Assembly (NCBI GenBank): GCA_037951105.1
Contig: JBAMJV010002924.1
Coordinates: 62,001 to 126,000 of the forward strand
From: Echinarachnius parma
Taxonomy: Eukaryota > Echinodermata > Echinoidea > Clypeasteroida > Echinarachniidae
Direction of reading: 5' to 3'
Length of the DNA: 64,000 nucleotides
Of the stretch, positions 49,801 to 62,800 are shown in pieces (positions within the stretch are counted from its first letter, which is position 1; each line of letters begins with the position of its first letter). The translations under genes were made by a program, and so were the position numbers. Below the pieces are notes generated by a model. It saw only the letters and a program-made list of their open reading frames with translations. It was not told where the DNA came from and ran no database searches.

Positions 49801-52800
49801 GATTGTTTTATACCGAAAATAATGATTTTTCTGAGCAACCTTCAATTCGGTTTCGGCCTGAAACTCGGTTTATCATCGCTGGCTGTTCATGATCGATCGT
49901 TTGTGCATTGATTGAGCGGCACCCAACCGCTGTGTGCGAGCTAGCTGAGCCGGAGCGGAAAGCGCTGTGATTGGTCAGACTGACCTGAATAGAGTTGTAC
50001 TGGGTATGTACGTTGTGTTCATTTCCTACTGTATAATACCGCATTGAATCGCGCCTTGTTATGTAAATTCTGTAGCTAGCTTTTCCTCGCATTATCAAAG
50101 CGCATCGTGTGCAGCCTACCGCATCCTACTGTATTGAATCGCGCTGTGCGGCTTACCGGTACCGGTACCTACCATATTGAATGACATGGTACTGCGTGCA
50201 TGCAAAATACGCCTCCCCGGTGCGAAGTTCATTGTGTATAGTTCAATGTTGCGGTAACGATCGGGCAGGATGAATGAGCAGGTGGGTCGATATCGCCCGA
50301 CCAGCGAGGACTGAAGTTACCGCTCTATTGTACCATTCATTGTGATCGAGGGGGTCATGCCAGCTAGCCCGCCGGGTTAACTTGCATGCAATTGTACGAA
50401 ACTGGAGCGGCTTTGTACAAATTTTACTGTATGTTAACAGTAAACTGCGCATGCGTTATATTGTTTGTTGATAACGCTATTTTCACGATCGATTGTGAAA
50501 ACGAACGGTCAAACCGAGAATTTGTTCAACCGCTCGCTCGCTCTGTGAGGATGCTTTTCTGAATGGATGCGAAACTTTAGAAGCGATTTTCTCTGTTGTT
50601 TGACAAATAGCTGAGCTCTGGTCCGCGTTATTAAATTGCGTTTTTCTTTCCTTCATGACAATTATATGTAGCAAGTTATATATCATTTTAAAGCTGAAAT
50701 CCGAGAGAATTCAAAACACTAAAAATCTCAATTTTGATATTGCCGATGAATTACCCGAAGTGACAGAGGGGGACACAATTGTGTGATTGTACAGATGTTA
50801 TTGACTCCCTTTAGAAATTAAATTAAAGTTCACATTCTTATATTATTCTTTGTTCGGTAAAGGTTGGTTGTTTATTTTGATGTACACCATGGTTTGTTGT
50901 ATTTGTTGCTGCACTTTTGTTTACACTAACAAAATGTTAGCACTAGTGATTTACATCTGGTGAATTTGATCATGGAAGCACTGTACACTTTCTTTTTCTT
51001 ATAGTTTGATATTTAATGGAGTGGTACACTGTACATTATTTAACACATAGATGTATGGACAGATTTTGGTTTGAGAGTTCATTAAAATTGTCTCATTTAA
51101 TAGCACAAGTTCATAACTATGGTCAGATTACGAATGATAAGGGGTACACATTTTCATCAATTTGTTATTTGTTGTTGTTTGTATGGAAAACAATAAGTTT
51201 ATTTTGTTTGTTTAGAGTATGATGTTGTTATGCCCAAGCTGAGTTTGGTAGTGTCTTTTGTGTGATAAGTTTATCCATTGCTTGCATGTTTCATGATGGC
51301 TAAATATTTTCCATATTTTTGTTTTTATGTTCTGCTAAATTTCTGTATGAAGTGTCCTTTTGATTATTGTTTCCAAAATCGCGTTTTCGTTTATTTGACA
51401 TATCTGCTTCAATTTCTGTTTTACAATTTTGCTTTATTTCCACTTAAAGTTTATGATTCATTTTGTCAAAAGAATCTGTTTGATTTAGATTTTGCTCTTT
51501 TTTAAATATTTTATTTTTTACATTTCTGCTCATCTCAATTCATTATTTGCTCCATGTTTTTGTTTGGCCACCCCATATGATTTCTTTGTTCATTCTTGCA
51601 TGTGCATGCCCCTGTCACACGGTGGTGTAGTGCATGGTGCCTGGTCAGACTGGACCGACTGGAGTCAGTGCAGTAAGACCTGCGGGCATGGCATACAGAA
51701 GCGTGTGCGAAACTGCGACAGCCCGTCGCCGGCCAATAACGGTCTGCAGTGCAACGGGTCCAAGATGGAGATGAAGATTTGCCAGATGGATAACTGCCCC
51801 AGTAAGTCTGGTACCTCTATCAGTGCAGTCCCTATACTCCCAGGTCCTGCTATAGCCCAATACTCTGGTCCTATACGGGCATGTCAGATGGATAACTGTC
51901 CCAGTAAGTCTGGTACCTCTATCAGTGCAGTCCCTATACTCCCAGGTCCTAAGATATAGCCCAATACTCTGGTCCTATACGGGCATGTCATCCTGAAACG
52001 TGTGCTTTACTGCGATGGTCCACTGCAGCCAATTAAGGTCTGCCGTGTAACAGGTTGAAGACGGATGAAGATTCGTCCGATGGATAAACTGCCCCAGTAA
52101 GTCTGGGCACTTTAACATGAAGACTTACGATTAACCGTACAATCAATTGATCGATTGTATACGTTGTCAGGTGATTGTCTGATCAAACGATATGCCAGAT
52201 TAATTATTTTTACAATAAATTAAGTAATCGTACATTCAATCAATTGATTGCACGGCTTCATCATAAATAATTACGTTATGGTTCCCTGGTCTCCAGTGGT
52301 AAAATAATCCCTTGGCGCACACATAGGCCCCGTTGCAGAAAGAGTTACAATTTCTGGTCTTCTCTACATAGCATAACCCTTTTGTTCCTTTTCCATTAGA
52401 TTTGTTTCACTTTGCATTTTATGATTTGTATTTTGTTGCCTATTTGCATGCTTTTTATTTATATATTTTTTGGCATGACATGGAACGAAATAGACGAATG
52501 ATTTGCAGAAAACTAGCAAAATGTGTATGAGATTTTATTATGTTTTTATGAATCAGTCATTTTGCACATAATCAAACTTCCTTTGATCAGTTGCTGTGAA
52601 AAGTAAGCATATTTTAAAGAGTTGGAAACACAAGTTATTACATTCAATGTAGATGTATTGCATATTATTGCCAATTAATTGATGAATATGAGAGGGTTTT
52701 GTTATATCACAGCTCTTTATAACGCCGTTCCACAGGATTACCTCGTTTTGTTTGAGAGCTTTGAAAATTACTGCCCATATTGTAAGTATGTGGCATAATG

Positions 52801-53814
52801 TTTCCAATTTGAATCGCTTTTAGTGATTAATCTTATAATGTGATATATCTCCTCCTCAGTCCATGGCCGTTGGGGTGAGTGGCAGCCGTGGGAGGAGTGT
52901 TCGGTGACGTGCGGTTACGGCGTGAGGGTCAGGAGACGTTACTGCGACAGTCCAAGAGCGCAGTACGGTGGCCGTGATTGTCAGGGGCTACCCATACAAC
53001 ATGACGAGTGCTATAGTGGGGATTGCCCAGGTATGTAAGATACATGTTCATCCAAATGAGTACACAGACAGATAAACATACATACAGACAGACAGACAGA
53101 CATGCATACAGATGGATAGAGAGACAGACCGGCTGACATAAAGACAGACAGACAAGTATACATGTACATGTACATATATAAACATACAGAGAGACAGACA
53201 AACAAACATACATACAGAGAGACATGGAGTCAGATTAGATAAAGATTAAGCTAATACAGGTAGGCAGACTTAATGTGTAGAGATAGATAGAGATACAAGA
53301 TTTTAAAAAGTTTGTCTGTAGGTATGCATGTTCATACAATAACCAATCTTTCTTCTTGTGTATTCTTCATCCAACTTCAGTTGATGGCAACTGGGGGGCG
53401 TGGTCAGCATGGTTGCCGTGCGACAGGTCATGTGGAACAGGGAACACCATCAGGGAGAGACTGTGTAACAACCCTGCACCCAGGAACAATGGACGGGACT
53501 GTGTCGGGTTGTCTAGGGAACCAAAGAGGTGCAATCTACAACCCTGCCCAGGTAGGAACAAGAGAGATCATGATGATTATGATGCTGGTGGTGGTGATGA
53601 TGATGTTCATTATCATGTAGATGATTGTAGTGTAAACAAAGATCATGATGGTTGTGATGGTGATGGTGTCTATAATGATGATTTGTATCATGTAGTTAAT
53701 GGGGATTATGCGAGGAGGAGGATGATAGAGACGATGATGAGGACGATGATGATGAGGATGATGAGGATGAGGATGAGGACGATGATGATGATGATGAGGA
53801 TGATGAGGATGATG

Positions 53815-53852
<38 letters not shown>

Positions 53853-56800
53853 GATGATAATGATTTTGATGATGATAATGATAATGATAATGATGATGAT
53901 GATGACAATGAAGATGATGACAATGATGATAATGATGATGATAATGATGACGATGATGACAATGAAGATGATGACAATGATGATTATGAGGAAGATGAGG
54001 AAGACTGTTATGATGGTGTTGATGAGGAGGATGCACAGAAGGAGCAGGTGGATCATAAGATGAAGATAGTGATGATAATGATGATGATGATACAGGTTAT
54101 ATTGTTGATGATGATGATGATTTTTGTATATTGCATCCAACTTTCTCTCTTATGATATAGTTCATGGCAAGTTTGGATCCTGGAGTAGCTGGTCCACCTG
54201 TACAGTATCATGTGGAGTAGGCCAGAAGGCCAGGACCAGGACTTGCTCTGAGCCTCTGCATGGAGGTAGAATGTGTGAGGGCAAGACCACAGAGATAGGT
54301 CGCTGTAACATTGATGCTTGCCCAGGTATGTTAGTACAAGAAGTCATTCATTCAATTCTATTACATTTCAGCATTGTACTGCTAAAATCCTCTTATATAC
54401 TCTAAAATTATCTGTGTAATAAAGTTAGAGTCAATCAGGAGCCAACATTTTTTATCCTAGTAGGAGCTTGATCAGAGACTAGCTAAAATTGTAAGCCTCT
54501 AAAGAAGCTTCTGCTGGAATCTTAAACTACGGCCCTTGGACTCACCCACTTTTCATTACTAAGCATTACTTGTTATCTGGCCTATGAATAAATTCAGGAA
54601 ACAAAGTATTCAGAACTGGTCTAAACAAAATGCTCCAGAATGGGGTATATTATGGACAATTCATGCTTTACCATTTCCAATAATCTTCAATTGGTCAACA
54701 ATATGTAGTGGAACAACAAATTATGAGCGTATATTCATTCTGCTAGACTTTTTGATTTTGCAGTTTAATATTCCCTTTCAATTTTATTTTCATACCAATG
54801 TGAAGCGCTTAGAGATTATAATCAAATGTTTACGGTTCGCTTCTTCGTTTGTTTGTTCATATCTCCTCTAGATTAATGTCTATAAATGATGTCATCCCAT
54901 TGTTGGATTATATAAGATGCAATATAAGTTGAAATTATTGTGATTATTGATTTTTTTCCCTCCATAGTAACTGGTCATATTGGGGGTGTTTAGAGAGAGA
55001 ATTCAGCAGTTTGCAATGGGGGCGCCAGACAGAGATTAGGATCCTGTACCAGGCCAGCCCCCTCCCCCACTGATAGACCATGTGTTGTACTCACACGTTC
55101 TGTCCATCCTACCATACAAAATCTTAAAGGACAATGAAACTATGGCTTTCGGCTACTATTATCATTTAGAGGGTGAACAGACATTTAATTTGATACATGA
55201 CTTGGCAATTTTTGCCTACTGGATCCCATGAAATCCTTCTGTTAACATACCCAAATTTTACTAATTGTTACGGCGACAAAAGATGATGGGAGCGGCCATG
55301 TTCGTGTAACTACCGACATGCTTCGCAAATTATGACGTCTGTGCGTATGGCCGAACAAAAAGATTTGCAGACCTATCAAAGCGTCTACAAGTATTCAAAC
55401 AATGGTTTGGTTGGGTGAATGCAGGAATCGATCTCAGTAGTCCGCACAGACCTAATAATGGTGGCCTCCAGCGTTTGCGAGAATAGTGGTGTAGCCGATA
55501 GTGTAATGTTATGCGAAATAAACAAGCATATTACGATGTATAAAGTAGGATAAAATCTATTCTAGAGTTGCATTGGCCTTTAAACGGTATTAGAGTGCAA
55601 TACCTCACAGGTCTCTCCATTATGAAAAGGATCTATCTGCCTCATTTAATTTTTTGCTTACCTATCTATTATGAATATATGTTTATGTTCTCATGAGCGA
55701 TATCCATATGTAATGTACTATATAAATCAACATTATTATTACTTTTTCTTTTATCAGTCCACGGTAACTGGTCAGAGTGGGGTGTTTGGAGTGACTGTTC
55801 AGCAATGTGCAACGGTGGGACCAGGCAGAGATTCAGGTCGTGTACCAAACCAGCCCCCTCCCCCACCGGTAGACCATGCGTGGGAGAGAGCAGAGATGTG
55901 CAGACTTGTAACCAACAACCATGTAGAGGTATTGAATACAGTTGTCTTGAAATATTTTTATCACAAAAGCTGAAACCCTTCATTGTTTCTGAAACTCTAA
56001 ATGATAATAACGAATAATAGATCGACTACTTCTTTAGCTTTAAACTTTAACTAACATTTTTCCAAAATCGATATTTGAAACTTCATTTGTGTACCAATAT
56101 CATTGTAAGGTGTTTCTTAGAAAAAGAACTCTGTTAACCAAGTGGGAAAAAAAGGTGAAAAAGTGAACTTTGATATCAAATTTTATTAGCTAGGGATACA
56201 TTTGGAAAATCAAAATGTGGAGTGAGTGTTGACAGATGTGCGGTGAAAGCCAGTGAAGAAAGAGCAGGGATGTTAACAGTCCTAGCACATAGTTATTATC
56301 TTTCATCATTATCAGAAGAGTTAGAAGAATATCTTGATATTTCATGTGCTAACAAGTCAGCCATTTTGTTTTTGTTTCAGTGGATGGTAAATGGAGTCGA
56401 TGGTCAGCATGGAGTGAGTGTTCTCAGACCTGTGGTGAGAGCCAGCGAAGAAAGACCAGGGACTGTAACAACCCAGCCCCGGCCCACGGAGGTCGGCCGT
56501 GTGTAGGACAGTCAGAACTCATACAGCCTTGCCATGTACCACCATGTATAGGTGAGCTATGAATGATGGACCAGATTTTAATTTGATACACATGAATGAT
56601 GTTGTAGTGAAACATGAATGAATTTGTTTTTAATTGTGGAACTCGTGATTGGTAACTTGAGTTCATTCTTCAAAAGGGGAAATTAAGTTATGTGTTCACA
56701 TATGTCTGAGAATAGGTGCCTTGCGCCGATTTTTGTTCCACCATTTAAATGGCATGGAAGCACTTGGCAAAATAATGTAGATACAAACTTATATATTTAA

Positions 56801-59800
56801 TACATTAGAGCCCTTACAAATAGACAATGATTAAATGATGCCTGGGTTTGCCCCACCTATTTACAACCTGCCTATACAATGAGTACTGTGTTGGCCAGGA
56901 ACATAGCAATAAATGTATATATTTTATTCTCCAATATTAATTCACATTGTCACAGGGCGGTAGTGGGTGTAGTATCAGGGTTATTCCCAGCCTAGCAACA
57001 GCCGATGCACTATACAGTGGTTATTTGTTGGCCAGGAACACATATCCATGATTTTTTTCCTCCAATATTATTGCAGTTGGTCCCAGAACTGCTGTGGGCA
57101 TAGTGACAGGAATCATCAATGGAGAGACCTTGAGGGATGGACGGCTGTATGCAAACATCAGTGTGGACAATGCAGGCTATACACAGGTCAACGCAAACCT
57201 GGAAAATATACCAGACAACATTGGTAAGTAAAGTTGATCTCATTTTATATCACATTTTAATTGCAAGGTTTGTTATTGACCATAGGAAAACATAGTTTTC
57301 AGGTATTTTTTTAGCAAAGAAATATGATCTGGCTGTTTTATTTCTCAAAGCTGGACAGGTCAGTGCAGGTCAGTGGAAGCCTAAAAATGTACATGAATGT
57401 CTCTGAATAGAAGTTTTCTGATTGATATTCAGTAGATGATGATTTTGTGTGAATATTAAGTTGAACAGAGTGTACATAATGTAAGCATTCAACTATTTTA
57501 CCTTTTAACTGTTTACTAAATTAATTTGATTATCAATTATTCAACAAAATAGATTAACCGTACATACTTCCTTATTGCACAAGAGACAAATAACTATGCT
57601 TCAACATGTTCATGGAACCTTTCCTTTTTTAAATTTCAGGTAATGTGATGCGGATGTTGATCTCTCTGATCTCCCCCATCTATTGGACCAGTGCCTACGA
57701 GAGAGAGAACACTGCCAATGGCTTCTCAGTCACACAGGGCAACTTTGAGAGGACAACACAGGTCCAGTTCTGGTCAGGTGAGTGATCATGTGACATAGCA
57801 TGTGATGTATCATGTGATTTATTGTGTGATACATTATAAACCGTGGGTCAGATTATAATTGGTCAAATCTATTGAAATCGATAGCTCCGTTGTTTCAGAC
57901 TCTCGTGGCAAAGTTGCTCTGATTTACAATCATCTTTCTCTATTACGTATCATAAATTAGTAATTTACTTTCATTCACAATCACCTGTTTCATTATGTAA
58001 CATGCATTATTATTTTAGATAGTCGACTTAAAGGGGAATTAACCCTTATCCTTTTGATCATAGCATAACTACTATCATTGCTAGTCACTTATTTCCTCAT
58101 GAATATTCCAGATTACAAAAATAATCAATATTTTATGGACCACTGTCGTCTGCTTTCAATGCCAACAGGAGGCGGCCATTTCTTCAACTTCTCGCGGTGA
58201 AATGACATGTCAGGCGGAGAACACAATAGCGGGTTACGATAATGCTATTGTGTTCTCCGCCTGCCACGTCATTTCACCGCGAGTAGTTGAAGAAATGGCT
58301 GCCTCCTATGGGCATTGAAAGCAGATGACAGTGGTCCATAAAATATTGATTATTTTTGTAATCGGGAATATTCATGAGGAAATAAGTGACTAGCAATGAT
58401 AGTAGTTATGCTATGATCACATCCAGTAAGTCAAAAGGATAAGGGTTAATTCCCCTTTAACAGGAAAGGCCTTGCAAAATCATTGTATTTGTCTAATGTT
58501 GATGCTGAATGATGATAAATCATTGAAATGTATCCCATATCTCCCTGTGCATTAGAGACGGCTATTGGTCCAGAGTGAAATACCACACGAGTTGCTCCAT
58601 TATGACAAGGATCGATTCTGAAAACATTTCTTGCATAGGGTACTACTATTACTAATATTCTGTAACGTTCTCATGACTTATATAGGTGAGCAGCTCACTA
58701 TGGGCATGCGTTCCATGGGGGTCGATGAGAATGGCATGCTTCGGCTAACGATCTTGCTGTCTGGCGACACGCCCGATGAGATCTACCCGGAGGACCAGAT
58801 CGTGACGTCTGGTTACCGGGAGACCTACATCCAGACGGGTCCGGGAGAGATCTTCGGCAAGTCATCTCGCTTCATCACCATCAACGGGGCGCGTCTGCCG
58901 TTCGCCTGGAATCACACCATCACGTATGATGACGCTAGCAACAAGATGCCATTCCTTGTGCAGTCGCTGAACACAGAGGGCGCTGTGGTGGCCTATAATC
59001 CCCAGGATGGATCACTGACCTACACCATCAGGGTGTTCTTCACCAGAGGTAGGAGGGTTGTTATCCTTCAAATCCTTTCCTTTACTGTTATATTATTGCC
59101 CATTTGTGTTTCTTTTCTTAATTGTATCATTTCTGTATGTACTGTACTTTCTTTTGTATCGTTTTATTATTTGTGTTGTTTAGTGTTATTATTTGTTGTT
59201 TCGTGTTGGTATATATTCTGTTGTCTCTATGTAGTTACTGTCATTTGCCCTGACGAAGATCCTGCTAGGATTGAAAGCTAGGCTGTATACGACTCTCGTG
59301 TTATTATTCATTAAGTGGAAGACAAATGGCCTCATTTTCTTTAAAAAAAATGAATGTTTGATATTGTTCTGCTTTCATTGCATTTTTAAATTAAAAAATA
59401 TATATGTTCAATATTGTATTGTTTTGCAGGAGAGCCCAGGAACCAATGTCCCCCAGGATTTGATCTGGACCCAACAGGGCCATACTGCAGGGGTAAGTTA
59501 GATTGAATTCAACCTGTTACCTTCAAGATTCTGAAATCAGCATAGACATTGTACATAACCAACCAAGTTCCTGCAGGCAAGGGATTTATTTTAGAGCATA
59601 TTGCTCATCAAATTTCCTCTTTATTATCATAATTTCATTTTGATTCACTCATATTCTCACATTTTTAAAGCAGTCTTTCCAGAAAAAAATTGGTCTTATA
59701 ACACTTTGATTTTGATAATGGTAAGAGCCATTCATAGTTATATGCATTAACCATTAAAGCACATTTTATTACCCTGTTCAGGACTGGACCCGAATTTACT

Positions 59801-62800
59801 AAGGCAAGAGTCTTGGGAGATTATATTTAAGACCAATTTCAAATAGTCTTGAACCGGTTTATGATTGGGTATTTTGGGCACCAAAATCTGTTCATCATTT
59901 TTGTCATTTATTTATGTATATGAATGTCTCTATCTTTGGAAATAGGCACTGTTTCCATGTATTTAAATATGCAACTGTATATAAAATACCCATCTCCTGG
60001 TTTGTCTTCACAGATCAGAATGAGTGTCTGCAGAGGGACACCTGTTCCCACTTCTGTCAGAACTACTACGGAGGCTATGTGTGCACCTGCCCTCAGGGTT
60101 TCAGACTCAACAGGTACAACGATCACACCTGTGAAGGTAAGCCCTCACCCCTCTGTCTTCCCTTTTCAACACCCCCTTTTCCCATCCCCAATGACCCGTC
60201 AGACCCTCCATGTGATTAAAAACCAATCACTCCCTTGTGTCTTCTTTCTATGGAGACCTCATTTGTGTCCCTGCACTCAGGGATTCAGACTCAACAGGTA
60301 CAACGATCACACCTGTGAAGGTAAGCCCTCACATCCCTTCCCCTCTCCTCCGCTTCCCCCAGGCCTGCCGGACACCTTAGCCCATCACAATTTACTCATT
60401 AACCGCCTTCATGTGACAGAAGTCCAATCGCCCACTGATGACGGACGTCTACAGAGGATAAGGGCCTGCCCCCAATGTCAATAGGTTTATTGAACACACT
60501 TGTGAAATAAACCTTTCGTTCTCTTTCAATCGCACCCATTCCCTTGAAGTACTGTACCAATACCTTTTTCTAAGACACTTTTGCTCTCTACAAGATAACC
60601 ATTTTGTAAATCAAGCATTTTGAAGCAATAATCAGAATTATCCTAGTATAACAATGTGTTAGTCTAGGAATTATTACATATAATTGTGTATGTTTAAGGG
60701 CAAATTACAATCAACTCCATTGTTTTTAAATTCATAATATAAAGCTTATTGTACGATATCACTTAACACTTTTTTTGTAACATGCAATTATAAAACCGTA
60801 GATGCTTTGGGCTGACTTAACATAGTTTAACTCAGGTATTGTATGCTATATTTTGTTTTGTTTGAACAACAGATATTAATGAGTGTCTGTTCAACAATGG
60901 AGGCTGCCCCTCTGACCAGGAGTGCCAGAACCAGGAGGGATCCAAGCAGTGTGTGTCGCTGTGTGAAGCAGGGATGAGACGCATCCCTGGAACAGCACAG
61001 TGTGGAGGTGAGTGGGGGATGGGTTGCTATAGCAACTAGACGTATTATTATCAACAAGGATTACGATGGAGGATAGAGGATGAAATTTAGATGGACAAAT
61101 TAAAGAGAGTGGGATTTATTGAGGGATCCGTGCAGTGTCTTTCACTGTGTGCAGCCGGAATGAGATGTATCCAAGGAACAGCACAGTGTGGAGGTGAGTG
61201 GTGGATGGGTTGCTATAACAACGTAATTATTGATGAGAATAATGATACGTACTGGTGATAGGTTGGGGATAGGAAGATTAGAGGATTGAAAAATGGGTGG
61301 AGGGATCCATGCAGTGTGTATCACTGTGTGCAGCGGGATGAGATGTATCCAAGGAACAGCACAGTGTGGAGGTGAGTGCTGGATGGGTTGCTATAGCAAC
61401 ATACTTATTGATGAGAATAATGATACGTACTGGTGATAGGTTGGGGATAGGAAGATTAGAGGATTGAAAAATGGGTGGAGGGATCCATGCAGTGTGTATC
61501 ACTTTGTGCAGCCGGAATGAGATGTATCCAAGGAACAGCACAGTGTGGAGGTGAGTGGGGGGATGGGTTGCTATAGCAACATAATTATTAGATGATAAGA
61601 TACGTACTGGTGATGGGCTGTAGATAGGAAGATGAAAGGATAGAAGGATATGGAGAGAGATCCATGCAGTGTGTGTTACTTTGTGCAGCGGGGAAGAGAC
61701 GCATCCCTGACACTGCACAATGGTGAGGTGAGAGGGGGATGGTTTGCTAAAGCAACCAAAGTATTTTTGTGCTCGAATGCTGATGTGAGAGAGTTGAATG
61801 GTAGGATAAATTGACGGAATCCTTCCAGTGGGTAAAATTGATTGGTTGGTGAGTTGTCAAAATAACAAATGTAAATAATGAATATAGGTGATTATACTGT
61901 TTGGAGATTTGGTCACTATATCAAAGCGAAAAATATCAACTTTGAAATTATGTAAATGATGATGATCAATGTCATATTAACAGGGATGATGATAAATACA
62001 GTGACAGCCATGAAAGTGATCATAATGTGTATTTTTTGGTAATCATATTTCATGTCACAAGACATCGCACAAATTAATATGATTTGTATCTTTGATCTGC
62101 TTCAGATATCAATGAGTGCCAAGAAACACCCAACATCTGTTCCCACTACTGCAGCAACACACCAGGCAGCTACCAGTGCTCTTGTAGGGAGGGATTCAGG
62201 TTGATAGGCACCAGCAGGTGTATTGGTGAGTTTCTTAGATAGACTTTATGAAGATAACTTTGACAATGAAGATATTGGTGATGGTATCAATGATGATGAC
62301 TATGATGATGATGATGATGAGCTTGACAATGACAGCTACCTTGATGTTGTTGACGATGATGATGATGATGATGAGGATGATGACGACGACGATGAGGATG
62401 ATGATGATGATGACCTTAACAATGACAACTACCATGATGAAGTTGGCATTTTCCATGACAACTAGGAGAAGAATAAGAATGATTATTATTATACATGTAA
62501 CATGTATGAAGTACTTTTTATCATGAATTATTCTGATTTGTCATATTTCGCCATAAATTCCAATTTCCTTATGGTCTAATTTATTTCTGTACATCCTCTT
62601 GAAAAACGAAAGTTTATTTCTTTATTTTTCTCTGCTCTTTTCATTAATTCAATTTATTTATGTTCAGTTTCCTTAAAGTTTGAATTGACAAGTTTACGTC
62701 CATTCCTCCACCCTTGCTAGATGTAAATGAATGTGAGGAGCGCAGCCCCTGCCTCGCCAACCAGCAGTGTATCAATGAGGAGGGACGCTACCGCTGCATC

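Noticed and set aside
53356-54140. Long open frames rich in Met/Asp, His, Ser or Ile around 53.5-54.1 kb
   Set aside because: They are six-frame readings of one GAT microsatellite; the only coding part is the TSP1-3 exon at 53381-53551.
62223-62465. Asp-rich 80-codon frame
   Set aside because: Read-through of a GAT microsatellite after the EGF3 donor.
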